Source of the DNA: Daucus carota subsp. sativus
Lineage: Eukaryota; Streptophyta; Magnoliopsida; Apiales; Apiaceae
Reading direction: 5' to 3'
Length of the DNA stretch: 64,000 nt
Assembly: GCF_001625215.2 (NCBI RefSeq)
Contig: NC_030385.2
Span: forward strand, 43,115,598-43,179,597
The notes beneath the pieces are model-generated. The model searched no databases and was not told the DNA's origin. It was given only the letters and a program-made list of their open reading frames with translations. This document shows positions 63,785 to 64,000 of the stretch, piece by piece. Position 1 is the first letter of the stretch. The number at the start of each line of letters is the position of its first letter. A program made the translations under genes and the position numbers.

Positions 63785-64000
63785 TCAATATACTTATATA
63801 AAGGAGAAGCGAGGGGCGTGTAGGTGGCGCCTCTCACATCGCTCTGTTCTATTTTTCTAATTTTCTGAAATTTTTGGATAAAAATATCAAAAATTATAAC
63901 TACTTTTTTTAGTTTCGAATATATTAGAAGCAAGTTTCAGAATCTGATTTTATTTCAGATTATTTATGGAATATAGTAGCGTGAAAGTTTTAATCTGATT
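63785..64000 (+). mobile_element. Helitron 5' end, cut by the window edge
   Basis: Begins TC after an A and matches 6121-6340 almost base for base, including TATATAAAGGAGAAGCGAGG. The 3' end lies outside the window. Confidence 0.8.

Overview
The window is nuclear DNA from a flowering plant, most likely a eudicot. The genes are split by GT-AG introns, the intergenic DNA is AT-rich, and the repeats are typical plant ones: Stowaway, Tourist and hAT MITEs, Helitrons and a LINE remnant. I cannot name the species from sequence alone. No rRNA, tRNA, CRISPR array, organellar block or intact gag/pol retrotransposon was recognised.

Genes in order: a four-exon 14-3-3 gene (minus, 3354-4912); a single-exon gene for a short basic protein with an OCTOPUS-like N-terminal Cys/His motif (minus, 11142-11624); a 24-exon isoamylase-type debranching enzyme gene, ISA3 (plus, 21644-39012), which I could reconstruct completely and in frame at 766 residues; a classical arabinogalactan protein gene (plus, 40759-41115); a single-exon zinc-finger homeodomain transcription factor gene (minus, 42791-43402); and a four-exon GEM-like GRAM-domain gene (minus, 46270-51073). 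From 53021 to about 60960 lies an unrecognised multi-exon gene or pseudogene made of short exons, mostly separated by phase-1 introns. It is broken by a near-perfect 918-bp tandem duplication and by a 9-bp-TSD MITE. The genes are ordinary single plant genes and do not form a cluster with a shared pathway.

Repeats fill the rest. At 6121-7272 there is a complete Helitron with A|T flanks, a 3' hairpin and a CTAG end; its 5' end recurs at 63785 and runs off the window. Between 7722 and 10677 several Stowaway MITEs sit together, one nested in another and then partly duplicated. The most unusual block is 12631-19222. There, about six head-to-tail units of 830-920 bp each carry a Helitron-like 3' hairpin on the minus strand, and four of them also carry an internal GC palindrome. 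The array is followed directly by eight copies of a second, 253-bp repeat. Near the right end a 610-bp hAT element with a perfect 8-bp duplication sits inside a degraded LINE RNase H segment (62832-63727).

Everything here was read by eye. Splice sites were chosen by GT-AG rules, frame continuity and remembered family conservation. Transcript ends are not defined.
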